DNA of 64,000 bases from DATKZM01 sp035527975 (GCA_035527975.1 DATKZM010000042.1:1-64000); one strand, 5' to 3'. Positions 25,626 through 33,840 are shown, counted from the stretch's first letter. Notes: a model not told the origin generated them from the letters alone. A program made the numbers and translations.

Positions 25626-26651
25626 TTACCCGGCGACCGTGACGGCGCCCAACTCGGGCATGACCCGGTCCGCCAGCAGTGCCAGCGAACGGGCCGATTC
25701 GTCGAAGGACAAATCGCCGAAGGCAAGACGGCAGACGAAATAGTTGATCCCGGCCTGCCCGGCAAGGCGCTCGATCGCTTCGGTTACCTGCTCCGGCGTG
25801 CCGGCGACACCAAGTCCAATCGCGGCCAGATCATCGAACGCCTCGGGATAGGACACGGTCACCGGAGCGCGGCCGGCCCGGTCCCATAGATACATGAAGC
25901 TCGAGCGCCAGGCACGGTAGCCACGGCGCGCGCTTTCCAGCGCCTCGTGTTCGGTTTCAGCGACGACGACGTGGCAGCTAAGCCCCATCATCGGCAGGGC
26001 CTTATGCGAATGCCCGGACGTCGCCCAGGTGGCGCGATAACGGTCGGTGATGGCGCGCACCGTGTCGGGCGGCTGGTTGCTGATGATGTTGATGGCGTTA
26101 GACGCGGTCCAGGTCGCCGCTTCTGGATTTGCGGTGCCGTACCAAAGCGGTGGATGGGGCCGCTGGACCGGGTGAAGAATCATCGGAATGTCGCTCACCC
26201 GATAAAAGGTGCCCTCAAAGGAAAAATCACCTCCGGCAAGCCCCTGAAGTACGAAGTCGAGTGCCTCCTGATACATCGCCGGCGTCTCGGATGGATCGAG
26301 CCCATAGAACCCGGCCTCGACGGGGGAAATGCCGCGCCCGACGCCGAGCTCCAACCGCCCGCCACTCAGCTGGTCGAGCATGCAAATTTCCTCCAGCAGG
26401 CGGAGGGGGTTGTACATCGGCAGGCAATAGACCATCGGCCCAAACCGCAGGCGGCGCGTGCGCTGCGCCACGGCGGCCAGGAACACGCTGGGCGAAGGCG
26501 CCATTCCCAGTGGCGTTCCGTGGTGCTCGGCCAAATGGTATGCATAGACGCCGGCCGCATCGTAGCATTCGATCAGGCGAAGGCGATCCTCGAAGAAGCT
26601 GTCGAGATCCGCCGCTCCGCGGTCGAGATGGTCGAATACACCGATATGCAT
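25626..26651 (-). CDS. Luciferase-like (LLM) flavin-dependent monooxygenase
   Basis: The 341-residue product begins MHIGVFDHLDRG and has YAYHLAEHHGTPLGMAPSPS, MYNPLRLLEEICMLDQLSGG and the family's C-terminal GVAGTPEQVTEAIERL. It is the first gene of the minus-strand trio LLM-hydrolase-LLM. Start ATG 26651 has no good ribosome binding site, but residues upstream in the frame lack family features. Confidence 0.8.
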   Translation of the reverse strand: MHIGVFDHLDRGAADLDSFFEDRLRLIECYDAAGVYAYHLAEHHGTPLGMAPSPSVFLAAVAQRTRRLRFGPMVYCLPMYNPLRLLEEICMLDQLSGGRLELGVGRGISPVEAGFYGLDPSETPAMYQEALDFVLQGLAGGDFSFEGTFYRVSDIPMILHPVQRPHPPLWYGTANPEAATWTASNAINIISNQPPDTVRAITDRYRATWATSGHSHKALPMMGLSCHVVVAETEHEALESARRGYRAWRSSFMYLWDRAGRAPVTVSYPEAFDDLAAIGLGVAGTPEQVTEAIERLAGQAGINYFVCRLAFGDLSFDESARSLALLADRVMPELGAVTVAG

Positions 26652-26814
26652 GGGGGAATGGCTTCCGGCCGGCGGTTTGATCGGCCCAAGCCTGCCATCG
26701 GAGGTGTAAGCTGTCGAGACGGAAAGCCATGAGCCACGCTCATGCCGGCCCGGCACCGTGAGTGCAACGGGTTGCGCCATTGCCCAAGCCAACGGTCTTT
26801 GGAGAGGGGGACAA

Positions 26815-27105
26815 ATGCCTGCCTATATCATTTCGCAGATCCGGGTCACCGATCCCGAACGCTTTGAGCGCTACCGCGAAGCCTCAATCCCGGTCGCCGA
26901 AGCCCACGGCGCCCGCTACGTTGCGCGATCCGATGCGGTGGAATGCCTGGACGGCGCCCACGACGGCCGCCGCGTGGTGGTCATCGAATTTCCCGACATG
27001 GCGCGGCTAAAGGCATTTTGGAACTCACCGGAATATCAGGCGGCCCGGGAGCTGCGGCTCGGCGCCGCCGATATCGATATCTGGGCCATTCCCGGCCCGG
27101 AGTGA
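26815..27105 (+). CDS. DUF1330 family small protein
   Basis: The 96-residue product is a dimeric alpha/beta-barrel (ferredoxin-like) protein: MPAYIISQIRVTDPERFERYR, then VVVIEFPDMARLKAFWNSPEYQAA, both standard DUF1330 signatures. Members are often found with catabolic genes but have no established activity. Start ATG 26815 follows GGAGAGGGGG. It precedes the TRAP binding-protein gene by 161 bases. Confidence 0.85.
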   Translation: MPAYIISQIRVTDPERFERYREASIPVAEAHGARYVARSDAVECLDGAHDGRRVVVIEFPDMARLKAFWNSPEYQAARELRLGAADIDIWAIPGPE

Positions 27106-27266
27106 GGCGATCGGCCGGTATGAAGCCCGCAACCGCGAGACCATTGGCGCACCGGCAAAACCGACCTAGAATGGTTTGTGTTCGAATAGTCAGTGTACGA
27201 TCGATAATTCGAGATAATTGCGCCAAGCCCGCGAAAGCGGCGTCGCGCATGGACCGGAGAAACCCA

Positions 27267-28277
27267 ATGATCAAATATCCAGCGCTCGCCGTTGCGGCGT
27301 GCCTTGCCATGGTGACCACCGCGGCCTCGGCCCAGGACAAGCCGATCGTGCTCAAATTCGCCGGCTGGGCGCCGCCGCAAATCAATGTGAATATCGTCAG
27401 CCAACGCTGGGCCAAGGAGGTCGAGGCGGCCTCGGGCGGGACGGTCAAGATCCAGTTCTTCTGGAACTCGATCGCCAACGCCCGCACCGTCTATGACGTC
27501 GTCCGCACCGGCGTCGCCGATATCGGCTGGATCCTGCAGCCGCTGGTCCGCGGCAAGTTCCGCAAGACCAGCGTGGTGGCGCTGCCATTCTTGGTGCGCA
27601 ACTCGTCCGAAGGCTCAGTGGCGCTCTGGAACCTCTATTCCAAAGGACTGATCGCGGGCGAGTACGATCAGGTGAAGCCGCTCGGCATTGCCGCGCTTCC
27701 GCCGTCGATCATCCACAGCCGCAAGCCGATCGCGCGCCTGGCCGATGTCCAGGGCATGAAATTCCGCATCGCCGGCAGGGTGAATGCGCAGATGATCAGC
27801 ACCCTCAAGGCGACCGGTGTCCAGATGGCGATCACCGGCGTCTACCAGGCGATGAGCAAGGGCGTCATCAATGGCAGCATCAGCCCCTGGCTCGGCTTCA
27901 CGGCGTTCAAGCATCAAGAGGTGACGACCCATCATGTGGACGTGCCGATGGGCGCGATTGCCGGCATGACGGCCATGAACAATCAGACCTGGGCTCGGTT
28001 GCCGGCGAAGGCCAAGGCGGCCTTCACCAAGGTCTCCTTCGCGAAGTTGTCGCGGGACTACGGCGAGATCTGCGACAAGGACGTCGCTTTCAACCGCGGC
28101 AAGGTCGCCGGCCTGAAGGGCCACAAGATCCTCAATTTCTCGAAAGCGGAAATCCAGACGATGCAGGCGCGGTTCAAGCCCATCGAAGCGGCATGGGTGA
28201 AGTCGACCCCCGATGGCGCCAAGATCCTCGGCGCGATGAACCAGGAGCTGGCCAAGATTCGAGCGATGAAAAAGTAG
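27267..28277 (+). CDS. dctP: TRAP transporter periplasmic binding protein, DctP family
   Basis: The 336-residue protein has a signal peptide (MIKYPALAVAACLAMVTTAASA-QD). The mature part shows the DctP fold: GGTVKIQFFWNSIANARTVYDVVRTGVADIGW and the ligand-binding arginine in GMKFRIAGR (near residue 167). Start ATG 27267 follows GGAGAAACCCA. The TRAP membrane subunits are not next to it; the fused DctQM gene lies about 3 kb downstream past four minus-strand genes. Ligands of this family are mostly organic acids. Confidence 0.86.
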   Translation: MIKYPALAVAACLAMVTTAASAQDKPIVLKFAGWAPPQINVNIVSQRWAKEVEAASGGTVKIQFFWNSIANARTVYDVVRTGVADIGWILQPLVRGKFRKTSVVALPFLVRNSSEGSVALWNLYSKGLIAGEYDQVKPLGIAALPPSIIHSRKPIARLADVQGMKFRIAGRVNAQMISTLKATGVQMAITGVYQAMSKGVINGSISPWLGFTAFKHQEVTTHHVDVPMGAIAGMTAMNNQTWARLPAKAKAAFTKVSFAKLSRDYGEICDKDVAFNRGKVAGLKGHKILNFSKAEIQTMQARFKPIEAAWVKSTPDGAKILGAMNQELAKIRAMKK

Positions 28278-28315
28278 CCGCGCCCGCTCGAAATCAAACG
28301 ACGCCGGCGCCGGGA

Positions 28316-28870
28316 TCAGGCGCCGGCGAACTCATCGGCTATGCTTTGCCAGCGTGCGGTGTCGAACGCCACTTTGTCGTGCGTCGCGCCGCATGAGCCG
28401 CAGGTCCGCGCGTCATCCGAAGCATTGAAGGCGGCACAGGCTTCGATATAGCCGCGCTGAATGACGGTTTCCGCCGTGTCCCAGACATGACGGTGGAGTT
28501 CGGCCTCGCAAGTACCGCAGTACCAGGCTGCGCCTTCCAGCCCCGCTTCGGCTGCCTTGTAGCGATACTGCACGCCTTCGTCCTCCGGCAGGACGCGGTG
28601 GGGCATGCCCGCCGGTACATAGACAAAGTCGCCGGGCTGGACGGAATGGTACCGCACCGGCCCCTCGGCGAAATGAACCTTGGCACGCCCCGACATCTGC
28701 ACCAGCACGCAGTCCTTGCCGCAAATCAGATGGAACGGTTGCGGGCGGTCATTGCGGCTGAGATGAAGCTGCGGGTCGACGCCGGGCGGCAGCATTGGGT
28801 ACTCATCAAAAGGGCCTGCGTTGGCCGCCTCCTTGAAGGTGTGAAACATCTGCTTCCCGCGCGGCGGCAT
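28316..28870 (-). CDS. 3-Hydroxyanthranilate-dioxygenase-like cupin with C-terminal Cys4 metal site, degenerate cupin motif
   Basis: The 184-residue protein has one cupin barrel (about 30-115) and a rubredoxin-like tail with two CxxC pairs (WYCGTCEAEL and RTCGSCGATH), exactly the architecture of bacterial 3-hydroxyanthranilate 3,4-dioxygenase. In that enzyme a His, a Glu six residues later and a second His bind iron. Here the first pair is not visible (PFHLICGKDCV), while the second-motif histidine (VPAGMPHRV) is kept. It is tandem with a related gene (28877), six bases apart, suggesting a two-subunit enzyme. Substrate unknown. Confidence 0.72.
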   Translation of the reverse strand: MPPRGKQMFHTFKEAANAGPFDEYPMLPPGVDPQLHLSRNDRPQPFHLICGKDCVLVQMSGRAKVHFAEGPVRYHSVQPGDFVYVPAGMPHRVLPEDEGVQYRYKAAEAGLEGAAWYCGTCEAELHRHVWDTAETVIQRGYIEACAAFNASDDARTCGSCGATHDKVAFDTARWQSIADEFAGA

Positions 28871-28876
28871 GGGCGA

Positions 28877-29578
28877 TCACTCCTCAGCCGCGCCGGGTGC
28901 GGCAACCGCTTGCAGTGCCGCCTGCGCACGATTGACCGCGATGGTCTGGGCGGCGTAGCGGTCCCAGCCCCAACGGTCGAGCGGGAACTGCGGGTTGACG
29001 TGGCCGCATTTCGGGCAGGTGCGCGAGGCGTCGCTGGCGTTGAACGCCTGCGCTGCCTGGGCGGATTTGACGACGGTCTCCAGCGGCGCATAACTCCCGT
29101 GCCGATCCTTGATCTCATCGGTCCCGGCCGGCTCCCAGTCAAAGTCGAGCCGAGCGAAATCGGTTTGGCACTCCTCGCATTTGAACCAAACGGCCTCCTC
29201 CTGTCGGTCGGTCTCGGCCTGGCGCTGGGTGATGCAGATCAGCGAAAAAACCTCCGGATCGTTTGGATCGGGCAGAAACTTGCCGACGCCGTGGGTGTTG
29301 GCATTTACCCGGACCAGCCCCGTGCGGGCACGGCCCGCCGCTCCGTCGGCGCCGAAGACGATCACGACCTCGTCGACAGTGTTGTAGTGCTCGAAATAGC
29401 CATAGTCGCCCGCCGGCCGGCCCCAAAACAGGGCGATCGTCGGCACGATGGCGCCGGCATGCAGGTACGGGAAAAGCGGCGCCAGGGTGCATGTCAGTCC
29501 GCGCGCATGCTCGTAGATGTTGATCTTGAGCGGCTCGTGGCCAGGGTCGGGCGGGGGTATCGTCAGATCTCCGCTCAT
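28877..29578 (-). CDS. Second cupin-like protein with C-terminal Cys4 metal site
   Basis: The 233-residue protein has the same tail as its neighbour, with FKCEECQTDF and RTCPKCGHVN, and the shared phrase AAQAFNASDASRTC (AAFNASDDARTC in the other). Its barrel contains EHYNTVDEVVIVFG, where His and Glu are six residues apart as in 3-hydroxyanthranilate dioxygenase. Start ATG 29578 follows AAGGAGC. The pair may be a heteromeric extradiol-type dioxygenase in which this subunit holds iron. It lies between the other cupin and a TAXI-like protein, all on one strand. Confidence 0.65.
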   Translation of the reverse strand: MSGDLTIPPPDPGHEPLKINIYEHARGLTCTLAPLFPYLHAGAIVPTIALFWGRPAGDYGYFEHYNTVDEVVIVFGADGAAGRARTGLVRVNANTHGVGKFLPDPNDPEVFSLICITQRQAETDRQEEAVWFKCEECQTDFARLDFDWEPAGTDEIKDRHGSYAPLETVVKSAQAAQAFNASDASRTCPKCGHVNPQFPLDRWGWDRYAAQTIAVNRAQAALQAVAAPGAAEE

Positions 29579-29589
29579 AGAAATGCTCC

Positions 29590-30570
29590 TTAGTCGATCA
29601 GTCCGGCATCGCGGTAATAGCGCGCGGCGCCCGGATGCAGCCGGATCGCGCTCTGGCAGATCTTGGCCGGGTCCAGCGGATAGGTCAGCGGGCTGATCGC
29701 GGGATCGAGATGGCGGTACTGCCGCTCGATGATCTCCATCGTGTTGCACCCGGCCCAAGCCATGAGATAGGCCACATCATCGTCGAATTCGGGGCGCACC
29801 ATCATCAGCCAGTCAGACCAGTCGATCGCCTCGATTTCCTGATCCTGCCCGACATGGTACCCGGCCGGGACGATGTTGGTCTGCCAGTTGTAAGTATCGT
29901 TCAGCTGCTTCAGCACCTCGTCGTCATAGCGCAGAAATGACAGCGGCTTGTCGCGGGCCAGGTTCCGCCAATAGGGCGTCATGATGGCTTCGTAGAACAG
30001 CACGTTGGCGCGGCCTTCACGGACCGCCAGGGCACATTGATCCGGCGGGTTCGCCAGCACGAAGGAGCCGCCCCATTCGAAGATCTTCTCCTTCGGGATT
30101 TCGGCCACTTCCAGGAGCTTCTCAACGACGAAGCCGATATTGTTGTCGCCGTCATTGGGCGCGGTGGATATGTGCAGCGCCGGTTTCTTTTCGCGGATGT
30201 CGTCGAAGCTCCTGATGCCGAGCTCGGCATCGACGGCGAAAAGCAGGCTGTCGGTCTGGGGCATCGTGCCAAGAGACATCAAGTTGTCGCATTGCCTGCC
30301 TTCATAAAGACCGATGCCGTCGAGCGCGTTTTGCACCATATGGGCCGGCGTCGACATCGCCATGTCGACATCGCCATTGGAAACGGAAAACACAGTCTCC
30401 GCCGCCGCATAGGGTGTGTGCCAAATCGCGTATTTCGAGCCCTTGGCGCTGAATTCCATGAGCTGGGAGCCGAGCCAGCCGCAGACCCGGTGCAGATTGG
30501 CCCACCCCCAGTCGCCCATCAGATGAACTTCGATCTGCCGATCGATCTTCGGTGCTTCGATCGTCTTCAT
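29590..30570 (-). CDS. TAXI-family (TRAP-associated extracytoplasmic) solute-binding protein without signal peptide
   Basis: The 326-residue sequence resembles the TAXI solute receptors: HTPYAAAETVFSVSNGDVDMAM, LFAVDAELGIRSFDDIREKKPALHIS and the C-terminal YPLDPAKICQSAIRLHPGAARYYRDAG. Normal TAXI proteins are exported, but this one starts MKTIEAPKIDRQIEVHLMG with no hydrophobic leader, so it should stay in the cytoplasm. It may bind a pathway intermediate or serve as an enzyme subunit. Start ATG 30570 has AAAGGAA upstream, and a TTG at 30609 in frame is possible. It is just upstream of the two cupins, probably in one operon. Confidence 0.7.
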   Translation of the reverse strand: MKTIEAPKIDRQIEVHLMGDWGWANLHRVCGWLGSQLMEFSAKGSKYAIWHTPYAAAETVFSVSNGDVDMAMSTPAHMVQNALDGIGLYEGRQCDNLMSLGTMPQTDSLLFAVDAELGIRSFDDIREKKPALHISTAPNDGDNNIGFVVEKLLEVAEIPKEKIFEWGGSFVLANPPDQCALAVREGRANVLFYEAIMTPYWRNLARDKPLSFLRYDDEVLKQLNDTYNWQTNIVPAGYHVGQDQEIEAIDWSDWLMMVRPEFDDDVAYLMAWAGCNTMEIIERQYRHLDPAISPLTYPLDPAKICQSAIRLHPGAARYYRDAGLID

Positions 30571-30575
30571 GGCCG

Positions 30576-30620
30576 CCAATTCCTTTGTCTCCAATTCTGG
30601 TGTCCCCAATTCTAATGTCC
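30576..30620. repeat. Three tandem 15-bp repeats upstream of the TAXI-like gene
   Basis: CCAATTCCTTTGTCT (30576-30590), CCAATTCTGGTGTCC (30591-30605) and CCAATTCTAATGTCC (30606-30620) are head-to-tail. They lie in the leader of the minus-strand gene, and if read in frame would encode a five-residue repeat (ELGTP-ELETK-ELAAM). Confidence 0.7.
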
Positions 30621-30666
30621 GGACGGTCCCTGCGCCGCGCGCGAGCGGGGGTCCAAACCCATGCGG

Positions 30667-31224
30667 TTATTTCGCAACCGCCGGCGAGGTCTCTTTATGC
30701 CAGCGCTCGAAGCGGTGATGCGCCTCCGCCACAGCCTTCGCCTTACTTTCCTCCGTTTCGAGCGAATAGGCGAACTCCATGCGGATACCGTTGGGATCCC
30801 AGAAATAGATCGAGCGCACGAAATCGTCATGGCCCATCGGCCCGACAACGTCATGGCCGGCGCCTTCGAGACGGAGCTTCAGATCCAGTAGCTCGTCCTC
30901 GCCATCGACGGTCAGCGCCAGATGATTGACGAAGGCGGGGGTGTCCGGATCGGGCTGGCTGGCCCGGCCGTCGCCCAGATCGAAGAAGGCGATCATCGAG
31001 CCGTCGCGCAGGCCAAAGAAGAAATGCGCGAACGACACGACATCGCCGGTGGTTGTTTTCATGTCGTGCTCTTCCACGACATGGACCAAGGGCAATCCCA
31101 GCAGATCCTCGTAAAAAGCCCGGGTCGCCTCGGGATCCTTGCATTTGTAGGCATAGTGGTGGAAACCGCGCACGGCCGGAATGCTTTGCGCCCGTGCGGC
31201 TGCTGGCTTGTCGGCGATATTCAT
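30667..31224 (-). CDS. VOC-superfamily (glyoxalase/extradiol dioxygenase fold) protein
   Basis: The 185-residue protein shows the vicinal-oxygen-chelate fold: VRGFHHYAYKCKDPEATRAF (first metal His), FVNHLALTVDGEDELLDLK (second) and RSIYFWDPNGIRMEFAY (metal Glu). These suggest an intact metal site. Start ATG 31224 has GGAGTGCG upstream. It is the first gene of the minus-strand row VOC-TAXI-cupin-cupin, and divergent from dctQM by about 107 bases. A ring-cleavage dioxygenase or isomerase role would fit, without proof. Confidence 0.82.
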   Translation of the reverse strand: MNIADKPAAARAQSIPAVRGFHHYAYKCKDPEATRAFYEDLLGLPLVHVVEEHDMKTTTGDVVSFAHFFFGLRDGSMIAFFDLGDGRASQPDPDTPAFVNHLALTVDGEDELLDLKLRLEGAGHDVVGPMGHDDFVRSIYFWDPNGIRMEFAYSLETEESKAKAVAEAHHRFERWHKETSPAVAK

Positions 31225-31331
31225 CTTCGCACTCCGTGGCAGGATTTTCCGAAATTGCGGCTGGAATGGTATACGCGGCATAGTGCGCGCGCAATCTAGC
31301 CTGCGGACAAGACAGGGATGCAAAAACGGGG

Positions 31332-33296
31332 ATGGAGGCGTTCGGCACAGGCACCGGGCCGGAAAGGCCTGCCGGTCTTTTGGACCGGGTCGACCGTTCG
31401 CTGAGAGCGTCCAGCCGAGGCATCGCCCTGATGGCCGTCGGCGGCATGTTGCTGCTGTCGATCCTGACGATCATCGATGTCTCGATGCGGGCCGCGCTGA
31501 ATACGCCAATCCCCGGCTTTTATGAACTCAGTGAGCTCGTCATGGCGATCGTCATCGCCTGCTGCTTTCCCGCGGTGCTGGCGACGCGCAGCAGCCTGAC
31601 GGTCGATTTCCTGGGCGAGAAGCTATCGGCTCGGCTGCGCGCGCTCTTCGAGGCGACCGGCGCGTTGCTGTTGCTGGTGTTCATGCTCCTGCTGACCTGG
31701 CGATTCGTGCTTTATACCGAGGGTTTGGAATCCAGAAACGCGGAAACGGTGACCTTGCTGTTGCCAGTGGCGCCTTTCTGGTGGGCCGTGACCGCCGTCT
31801 GTGGGTTCGCGGCGCTGGTGCAGGGCGTGGCTTTCGCGGGTTCGGTCCGAAGGCTTGGGGATCAGCTTCGTGCGAGCAGCGCGGCGCCGGCCAGAGGCGG
31901 CCGCGCCTGGCTGGCGACAACTGCGGCGGCCGGGTTGCTGGCCGCTGGCGCTATCATTTTGTTGCTTGTCTCAAGGCCGGGCGCCGGACCGGTTGAAGGC
32001 AGTGGCCTTACCGTTGCAACGTTCGTGGCCATGCTGTCGCTGATCATGCTGCAAATCCCGCTCGCGGCCGCAATGGGGCTGATCGGCCTCATCAGTGTTG
32101 CCGCCGTGACCGGCGGCTTTTCCGCGGGTCTTTTCAAGCTGGCCACCGATGCCGGCGAATTATTGATCAAGCTCGACCTGGCGGCGGTGCCACTGTTCAT
32201 TCTGATGGGCGGGTTCGCGAGCGCGGCGGGCGTGTCTTCCGACGTCTACCGCCTGGCGAATGCTGTGCTTGGTCGGTTTCGCGGCGGATTGGCGCTGGCC
32301 ACAATCGGCGCCTGCGCGGGATTCGGCGCGGTCACCGGCTCGTCCGTCGCCACTGCGGCAACCATGGGCCGGGTGGCGCTGCCCGAGATGCGGGCGCGCG
32401 GCTACGAGGATCGGCTCGCAACCGGCTGCGTTGCGGCGGGCGGCACGCTCGGCATGTTGATCCCGCCCTCGGCGATTATGGTGATCTATGCCGTGCTCGC
32501 CGATACATCGATCAGCAAGATGTTTGTCGCCGCGATCGTACCGGCCATCGTCGCGACGCTGTTCTATATGGCGGTGGTGCTCATCCGCATCCGTTTGTCG
32601 CCTGATCTGGCGCCGCGCGGTGAAGCGGCGCCCGCCTCCGAACTCCTGGGCGCGCTTTTCGGCAGTTGGTCGGTGCTCGTGCTCTTCGGCATCGTCGTCG
32701 GCGGTATTTATGGCGGCATATTCACGGCGACCGAAGCCGCGGCTGTGGGCGCCGGCGCTGCCTTCCTGTTCGCCTGGATCAGGAAGGGCCTGTCCGCGGG
32801 CGCCTTGTGGCGGGTGCTGGAGGAAACCGCCTCCAGCACGGGCATGCTCTACATGATCGTGATCGGAGCGATGGCGTTTGCCTTTTTCATCGGGGTGACG
32901 CAGCTTCCCAACGACCTTGTCGCCTGGACCACCAGCCTTGATCTGGCGCCGGTCGTGGTCGTGCTTGCAATCCTGCTGCTTTATATCTTTCTGGGCGCCT
33001 TCATGGACCCGATCACTATGCTGCTGATCACGGTTCCCGTGGTGCTGCCGCTCATCAACGGCTTTAACTATGATCTGCTCTGGTGGGGCATCATGACAGT
33101 GATGGTGATCGAGATCGGCATGATCACCCCGCCGCTTGGCCTCAACGTCTTCGTCATCAAGAGCATTTCCGGCGGCACGCCGCTCACCACCGTGTTCCGC
33201 GGTATCATGCCGTTCCTGCTGGCCGATATACTAAGGTTGCTCCTGTTTCTCGCAATCCCGGCGCTTGTGCTGTGGCTGCCCGGTACGATGAAATGA
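31332..33296 (+). CDS. dctQM: TRAP transporter fused membrane subunits (DctQ-DctM)
   Basis: The 654-residue membrane protein is a fusion. The N-terminal four-helix DctQ part (about 30-165) has GFYELSELVMAIVIACCFPAV; the C-terminal DctM part (about 215-654) has GGFASAAGVSSDVYR, GAVTGSSVATAATMG, GTLGMLIPPSAIMVIYAV and EIGMITPPLGLNVFVIKS. Together with DctP (27267) it forms a Na+-driven importer for an organic acid. Extra helices join the two domains, as is usual in fused TRAP proteins. It is the right border of the catabolic island. Confidence 0.9.
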   Translation: MEAFGTGTGPERPAGLLDRVDRSLRASSRGIALMAVGGMLLLSILTIIDVSMRAALNTPIPGFYELSELVMAIVIACCFPAVLATRSSLTVDFLGEKLSARLRALFEATGALLLLVFMLLLTWRFVLYTEGLESRNAETVTLLLPVAPFWWAVTAVCGFAALVQGVAFAGSVRRLGDQLRASSAAPARGGRAWLATTAAAGLLAAGAIILLLVSRPGAGPVEGSGLTVATFVAMLSLIMLQIPLAAAMGLIGLISVAAVTGGFSAGLFKLATDAGELLIKLDLAAVPLFILMGGFASAAGVSSDVYRLANAVLGRFRGGLALATIGACAGFGAVTGSSVATAATMGRVALPEMRARGYEDRLATGCVAAGGTLGMLIPPSAIMVIYAVLADTSISKMFVAAIVPAIVATLFYMAVVLIRIRLSPDLAPRGEAAPASELLGALFGSWSVLVLFGIVVGGIYGGIFTATEAAAVGAGAAFLFAWIRKGLSAGALWRVLEETASSTGMLYMIVIGAMAFAFFIGVTQLPNDLVAWTTSLDLAPVVVVLAILLLYIFLGAFMDPITMLLITVPVVLPLINGFNYDLLWWGIMTVMVIEIGMITPPLGLNVFVIKSISGGTPLTTVFRGIMPFLLADILRLLLFLAIPALVLWLPGTMK

Positions 33297-33459
33297 GCGT
33301 GCCGGATCAGACCGACCTTCGGCCCAAATGGGGTTTCCGGTGTGCAGGCAACAACACCCGAATGCGGCGGGCGCCGCGGCGTTAACCATCTGTTAGCCCT
33401 CGCTAGCTACCGTTGCTGGTAGGAAACACGTTCAGCCGAGCCGCCCGAAGGAGGCCGAA

Positions 33460-33753
33460 ATGCGCATGATCCTCACCGCACTCGCGGCCATCGTGATCGC
33501 GTCCCCCGCGCTTAGCGCCGGGATGGCCTGTCACAATCGGGGCACCGTCAAGCAGCACCTCTCCAAGAATTACAAGGAGAAGTCGATGGCCCTCGGTGTC
33601 GCCAACAATGGCGGCGTCGTCGAGCTGTTCACCGCGAAGGACGGAAAGACCTGGACGATCGTCATCACTTTGCCGAACGGGCCAACCTGCCTGATCGCCG
33701 CCGGCAAGGATTGGGAAGAACTGCCGTTGGCTGTTTACGGCAGGGCGCTTTAG
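33460..33753 (+). CDS. Small exported hypothetical protein
   Basis: The 97-residue product has a signal peptide (MRMILTALAAIVIASPALSA, then GMACHN). The mature 77 residues hold two cysteines (MACHN and PTCLIA), which could form a disulfide, and a beta-rich GGVVELFTAKDGKTWTIVITLPNG segment like other small periplasmic proteins of alphaproteobacteria. AAGGAGG precedes the start. No family name can be given. Confidence 0.75.
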   Translation: MRMILTALAAIVIASPALSAGMACHNRGTVKQHLSKNYKEKSMALGVANNGGVVELFTAKDGKTWTIVITLPNGPTCLIAAGKDWEELPLAVYGRAL

Positions 33754-33770
33754 GTTATTTGCTGCGGTTC

Positions 33771-33840
33771 CTGCCCGCCCCCTCACCTGGCCGCCCACGG
33801 GATCGTATTTTCATGGGCGGCCAGGTGAGGGGGCGGGCAG
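33771..33840. repeat. 27-bp perfect inverted repeat between convergent genes
   Basis: The arm at 33771-33797 (CTGCCCGCCCCCTCACCTGG...) is exactly complementary to 33814-33840 around a 16-base AT-richer loop containing TATTTT. It lies between the ends of two convergent genes and could be a bidirectional terminator, but it is unusually long, extremely GC-rich and lacks a T-tract next to the stem. Confidence 0.85.
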
